A DNA stretch of 64,000 nucleotides, from positions 1-64,000 of the forward strand of contig CANHQT010000002.1 of NCBI GenBank assembly GCA_947463325.1, given 5' to 3'. The notes beneath the pieces are model-generated. The model ran no database searches. It saw only the letters and a list, made by a program, of their open reading frames with translations, and was not told the origin of the DNA. Positions 60,374-64,000 of the stretch are shown here, piece by piece; positions within the stretch are counted from its first letter, which is position 1, and every line of letters starts with the position of its first letter. The DNA comes from Sphingomonadaceae bacterium (lineage in GTDB: Bacteria > Pseudomonadota > Alphaproteobacteria > Sphingomonadales > Sphingomonadaceae). Position numbers and translations under genes: made by a program.

Positions 60374-62731
60374 ATGGCAAGCCGTATTCCCGCCAGCGAA
60401 CCGAATGACTGGAACGGACTTTTCCGGGACAGTTTCCTGCGCTCGACGATGATGCTGGGCGGCGTCGCGCTCGCCATTGGTGCGCTGTTGCTGCTCGTCG
60501 CGCTTGCCACCTTCTCCTCGGCTGACGCCAGCCTCACCACCGCAGCGGCTGGTGCCGACAATAACTGGCTCGGCGTGCCCGGTGCGTGGGTTGCCTCGCT
60601 GTTGCTGTTGCTGGTCGGCTGGCCGGCCCTGATGGTGCCCGCTTTGCTCGGTCGGCAGGCCTGGCGAATGATCGTCGGGCCCGACCGCGCAGGCCCGCAG
60701 CGCCGCCTGACAATTGGCCTCATCGGCATGCCGATGATGTCGGCGGGCTTGGCGATTTGGGAAAACTGGCCCACGCGGGATCTTACCGCCGGCATGGGCG
60801 GCATGGTCGGCATGCTGGTGGAAGCGCCGCTTGACCCATTGCTTGCCGAAGCCGGCAGTGGTGCGGCGCTTGCCGTGCGTTCGATGCTCGCCTTCGCGCT
60901 GGTCGCAGGGGGCGCCGTGCTGTGGTGGCGCAGCCTCCAACTCGGCCGCATCCGCCTGCCGCGGATCGCCTTGCCGCAGTTCGCCCGCGGTAGGGAAGAA
61001 GACCGTCTGCCGATCATGTTTGAAGCGGATGAGGATGCCGATGAGGAAGGACCGGTCGCACCGCGCAAGCCCGTCCGCCCGATCACCGAGGGCGAACGGC
61101 CTGAGATCAGCGAGCCTGCCCGTCCGCCCGCACCCTCTGCGACCCGCAAGCCCGCCAAGCAGGGGGACATGTTTGCCGACAGCAGCCTGCCGCCGCTGTC
61201 CCTGCTCACGCCTGCGCCGGCCAATGCCGGTCTGGCGGTCGATCGTGCTGCGCTTGAGAAAAATGCACGCTTGCTCGAATCCGTGCTGGAGGATTTCTCA
61301 GTCAAAGGTCAGGTGAAAGCGATCCGGCAGGGTCCGGTCGTGACCATGTATGAGCTTGAGCCCGCACCGGGCACCCGCGCCAGCCGCGTGTCCAATCTTG
61401 CCGAAGATATCGCCCGCAACATGGCGGCGCAGTCGGCACGCATCGCGCCCATTTCCGGTCGCACGGTGATCGGCATCGAATTGCCCAACGCCCGCACCGA
61501 ACCGGTTGTCCTGCACCAACTTATCGCCAGCGATGCTTTCCAGACCCAGCAGGGGCAGCTGCCGATCGTGCTGGGTAAGAATATCGCCGGTGATCCGGTG
61601 ATTACCGATCTTGCGCCGATGCCGCACTTGCTGATTGCCGGCACCACCGGTTCAGGCAAATCGGTCGGCCTCAATGCGATGATCGTCTCGCTGCTTTACC
61701 GGCTGACGCCGGACCAGTGCCGCATGATCCTGATTGATCCCAAGATGCTGGAACTCAGCGTCTATGACGGCATCCCGCATCTGCTCGCGCCTGTGGTGAC
61801 GGAGCCGGCCAAGGCCATTCGTGCCCTCAAGTGGGCAGTCGAGCAGATGGAGGATCGTTATCGCCTGATGCGCGATCTCGGGGTACGCAACCTCTCCGGC
61901 TTCAATGACAAGGTGCGCGGGGCCAAAGCGCGCGGGCAATCGCTGCGCCGTCAGGTGCAGACCGGTTTTGATCCCGACACCGGCCGGCCGATCCTAGAGG
62001 AAGAGCCCTTCGAATATGAGCCCATGCCGCAGATCGTGGTGGTGGTGGATGAGCTCGCCGACCTCATGATCACCGCCGGCAAGGAAGTTGAAGTGCTGAT
62101 CCAGCGGCTCGCCCAAAAGGCGCGTGCAGCCGGCATCCACCTCATTCTCGCGACGCAGCGCCCCTCGGTCGACGTCATCACCGGCGTTATCAAGGCCAAC
62201 CTGCCGACGCGCATCTCCTTCCATGTCACCAGCAAGATCGATAGCCGGACCATCCTGGGTGAAATGGGCGCGGAACAGCTGCTCGGCAAAGGCGATATGC
62301 TTTACATGGCCGGCGGCAAGCAGCCGATGCGCGTGCACGGGCCGTTCGTTTCTGATGATGAGGTGCGCCGCGTTGCTGACCATTGGCGCGGGCAGGGGAC
62401 GCCGACCTATGTCGAAGCCGTCACCGAAGAGCCGGAGGCTGGTGGCGACTTTATCTTCGGTGATGAACCGATCATGGATTCGCCTGAGGACCGCCAATAT
62501 TCGCAGGCCTGCCAGGTGGTGATTGACAGCCAGCGTGCCTCGATCTCCAGCGTCCAGCGCGCGCTGCGCATTGGCTATAACACGGCCGCGCGGCACATTG
62601 ACCGGATGGAAGAGGACGGGATTGTCACCGCGCCCAACCATCTCGGCCGGCGCGAGGTGCTGATTGACCGCAACGGCAAGCGGGCCAAGGGACACCCCCG
62701 TGGGGATGATGATGACGGCGGCTTTGCCTGA
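60374..62731 (+). CDS. ftsK: DNA translocase FtsK
   Basis: 785 aa from ATG 60374; a GTG at 60317 would add 19 residues and is not excluded. About four TM segments in ~20-215, a Pro/charged linker (~215-300), then the RecA-like motor: Walker A GTTGSGKSVGL (~422), Walker B IVVVVDELADLM, and QRLAQKARAAGIHLILATQRPSVDVITG. The C-terminal gamma domain (SISSVQRALRIGYNTAARHIDRM) reads KOPS sites. It links septum formation with chromosome dimer resolution. Confidence 0.95.
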   Translation: MASRIPASEPNDWNGLFRDSFLRSTMMLGGVALAIGALLLLVALATFSSADASLTTAAAGADNNWLGVPGAWVASLLLLLVGWPALMVPALLGRQAWRMIVGPDRAGPQRRLTIGLIGMPMMSAGLAIWENWPTRDLTAGMGGMVGMLVEAPLDPLLAEAGSGAALAVRSMLAFALVAGGAVLWWRSLQLGRIRLPRIALPQFARGREEDRLPIMFEADEDADEEGPVAPRKPVRPITEGERPEISEPARPPAPSATRKPAKQGDMFADSSLPPLSLLTPAPANAGLAVDRAALEKNARLLESVLEDFSVKGQVKAIRQGPVVTMYELEPAPGTRASRVSNLAEDIARNMAAQSARIAPISGRTVIGIELPNARTEPVVLHQLIASDAFQTQQGQLPIVLGKNIAGDPVITDLAPMPHLLIAGTTGSGKSVGLNAMIVSLLYRLTPDQCRMILIDPKMLELSVYDGIPHLLAPVVTEPAKAIRALKWAVEQMEDRYRLMRDLGVRNLSGFNDKVRGAKARGQSLRRQVQTGFDPDTGRPILEEEPFEYEPMPQIVVVVDELADLMITAGKEVEVLIQRLAQKARAAGIHLILATQRPSVDVITGVIKANLPTRISFHVTSKIDSRTILGEMGAEQLLGKGDMLYMAGGKQPMRVHGPFVSDDEVRRVADHWRGQGTPTYVEAVTEEPEAGGDFIFGDEPIMDSPEDRQYSQACQVVIDSQRASISSVQRALRIGYNTAARHIDRMEEDGIVTAPNHLGRREVLIDRNGKRAKGHPRGDDDDGGFA

Positions 62732-62833
62732 ACCGCAGCCCGTCTGGGGGTTCAGGCGATGTTCAATGGCCAGCGGCTATCAGAGCGGCTATCCGCGCCT
62801 TGACTGCGCCCGGCCATCAGCAACGGATTTTGC

Positions 62834-63496
62834 ATGACCTTCCCTGCCTTTCGTTATCTTGCTCCTGCTTTTGCTGTCGTTGCTGGCACGATCGGCCTTG
62901 TTTTGTCGGCGCCTGCACCCGTCTCGGCACAGGCGGCACCTGCGCTCACCGGTGATCTGCTGCGCGTGCAGCGCCATCTGGAGGCCATGAACACGCTCGT
63001 TGCCGATTTCACCCAGACTGACCGCAACGGACAAGTGCAATCCGGCCAGCTGACGATGAAGCAGCCGGGCCGCATCCGCTTTCAATACGCGCCCGGCATT
63101 CCCTTGTTGATCGTTGCTGACGGGCGTTCGCTGACCCTCATCGATTATGAGGTACGTCAGGTGCAGCGCTGGCCGGTCCGCAATTCACCGCTCGCTGTGT
63201 TGATTGATCCGGGTGCCAATCTCATCCGTTATGCGCGGCTGCGCGATACGGGTGATGCCAGCACGCTCAGCGTCGAAGTGCGTGACCCGAACCGTCCGGA
63301 ATATGGCATGATCACCATGGTCTTCCGGCGCGATGCCGGTTCGCCCGGCGGGCTGGAGCTTTATGGCTGGGTCGCATTGGACGCGCAGCGCAATCGCACG
63401 TCGATTCGCCTTTCGGGGCAGCGTTACAATGTCGCAGTGGCTGATAATGCCTTCCGCTGGCGCGATCCGAGGCCGCAGGGCGCGCGCAATCGTTGA
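62834..63496 (+). CDS. lolA: Outer-membrane lipoprotein carrier protein LolA
   Basis: 220 aa with a signal peptide (VVAGTIGLVLSAPAPVSAQ). Mature part: LRVQRHLEAMNTLVADFTQTDRNG, LTMKQPGRIRFQY and LLIVADGRSLTLIDYEVRQV, the LolA-type half-barrel that carries lipoproteins across the periplasm. Starts 102 bp after ftsK in the same direction, an arrangement found in many bacteria. Confidence 0.93.
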   Translation: MTFPAFRYLAPAFAVVAGTIGLVLSAPAPVSAQAAPALTGDLLRVQRHLEAMNTLVADFTQTDRNGQVQSGQLTMKQPGRIRFQYAPGIPLLIVADGRSLTLIDYEVRQVQRWPVRNSPLAVLIDPGANLIRYARLRDTGDASTLSVEVRDPNRPEYGMITMVFRRDAGSPGGLELYGWVALDAQRNRTSIRLSGQRYNVAVADNAFRWRDPRPQGARNR

Positions 63497-63682
63497 GACC
63501 GCGACGGATCGCCGTGCAGCCGCCACGATTCATCGCGCACAATTGTAGTCCGTTCATCTGGGCGACAGGAAACGGGTCTAATCGGAAAGAGTGAGGCGGC
63601 ACCAACGGCATGGCCGGTGTTCCCCCCTGTTGATCGGCCTGCCGGTTGTCTCACCTCAAAAGGCGTGACGAACGCGTTTTTG

Positions 63683-63719
63683 AACCCCCGCTCCTCCGCC
63701 CCTGGAGCGGGGGTTTTTT
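63683..63719 (+). terminator. Rho-independent terminator before xth
   Basis: CCCCCGCTC pairs with GAGCGGGGG, extended by AA/TT, with an 11-nt loop, then six T. It lies about 190 bp after lolA. The stretch 63497-63682 shows no gene. Confidence 0.9.
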
Positions 63720-63762
63720 GTGCGGTTTGCGAAAAGCCGGAGCGCTGGCTAGAGCGGCGCTC

Positions 63763-64000
63763 ATGTCGTCTCTCCGCCCGCTGCGCATCGCTTCTTGGAA
63801 TATCAACAGTGTGCGTGCGCGCGCCGACATCGTTGGCCGTTTCCTTGAGGAGGAAAGCCCCGACATCCTCTGCCTTCAGGAAACGAAGGTTGAAGACGGC
63901 CTCTTCCCGCACGAGATTTTCAAAAGCCGCGGCTATGATCACATCATCATCAACGGCCAGCGCATGCACCATGGCGTGGCTATCGTCAGCCGCGTGCCGA
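63763..64000 (+). CDS. xth: Exodeoxyribonuclease III (partial, 3' end outside window)
   Basis: 79 codons visible from ATG 63763, running off the right edge and thus missing from the ORF track. It reads MSSLRPLRIASWNINSVRAR, then ADIVGRF, SPDILCLQETKVED and YDHIIINGQRMHHGVAIVSR. These match the N-terminal metal-binding (Asn, Glu) motifs of the exonuclease III family in base-excision repair. Confidence 0.93.
   Translation, partial: MSSLRPLRIASWNINSVRARADIVGRFLEEESPDILCLQETKVEDGLFPHEIFKSRGYDHIIINGQRMHHGVAIVSRVP

Overview
The window is high-GC DNA from an alphaproteobacterium, most probably a sphingomonad. This is inferred from gene content: a TonB-receptor-led acyl-CoA catabolic cluster, a suf operon ordered sufR-B-C-D-S-T-A, an isocitrate lyase divergent from an ScfR/RamB-like regulator, and a ftsK-lolA-xth tract. 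No 16S rRNA is present to confirm it. Genes at both ends are cut by the window edge.

1-14.5 kb is a catabolic regulon. A leftward operon (thiolase, NAD-dependent epimerase/dehydratase, MFE-2-like SDR, FAD oxidoreductase running off the left edge) diverges from a TetR regulator. An acyl-CoA ligase, an enoyl-CoA hydratase, a TonB receptor and an MFS carrier follow on the plus strand. A second leftward operon (PF10118 hydrolase, cupin, alcohol dehydrogenase, epoxide-hydrolase-like protein) converges on the carrier. Five copies of a 16-bp palindrome (consensus CTRAACANNTGTTYAG) sit at the control regions, so the cluster is probably one TetR regulon for uptake and beta-oxidation-like breakdown of an unidentified hydrophobic carboxylic acid.

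14.7-21.7 kb is accessory DNA. A DUF3489-DUF2924-large serine recombinase cassette comes first, then a tRNA-Arg(CCG). A 3.84-kb AT-rich island follows, bounded by 180-bp direct repeats that include most of the tRNA. It carries four co-directional genes: a YdjI-like SPFH-SHOCT protein, a four-TM protein, a two-TM protein with a cytoplasmic domain, and a zinc-ribbon helical-repeat protein. This membrane-associated operon is the best candidate here for an undescribed system.

21.7-34.9 kb holds housekeeping genes: N-carbamoylputrescine amidase, endonuclease III, an M48 protease and dapB. dapB has an unusual leader with a mini-ORF carrying a perfect extended Shine-Dalgarno and two hairpins. A P450 follows, then the suf operon with a lipoprotein gene and a membrane-protein gene embedded in it, and an AraC regulator.

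35-55.9 kb is mostly core metabolism: pyrD, gamma-glutamyltransferase, a long-chain acyl-CoA ligase, a tandem pair of secreted paralogues, gloB/gloA, a thioesterase, an ABHD10-like hydrolase, CysQ, an M20 amidohydrolase, ScfR/aceA, an M23-like protein, a CDP-alcohol phosphotransferase, a nucleoside transporter, a VTT-flavoprotein fusion, and a BciA-like reductase.

55.9-57.1 kb is a relic 1.1-kb element at tRNA-Gly(GCC), with a 53-bp att-like repeat, one exported-protein gene and a decayed resolvase. 57.4-64 kb returns to core genes: a CnoX-like thioredoxin, a LON-domain protein, UbiH, FtsK, LolA and the start of exonuclease III.
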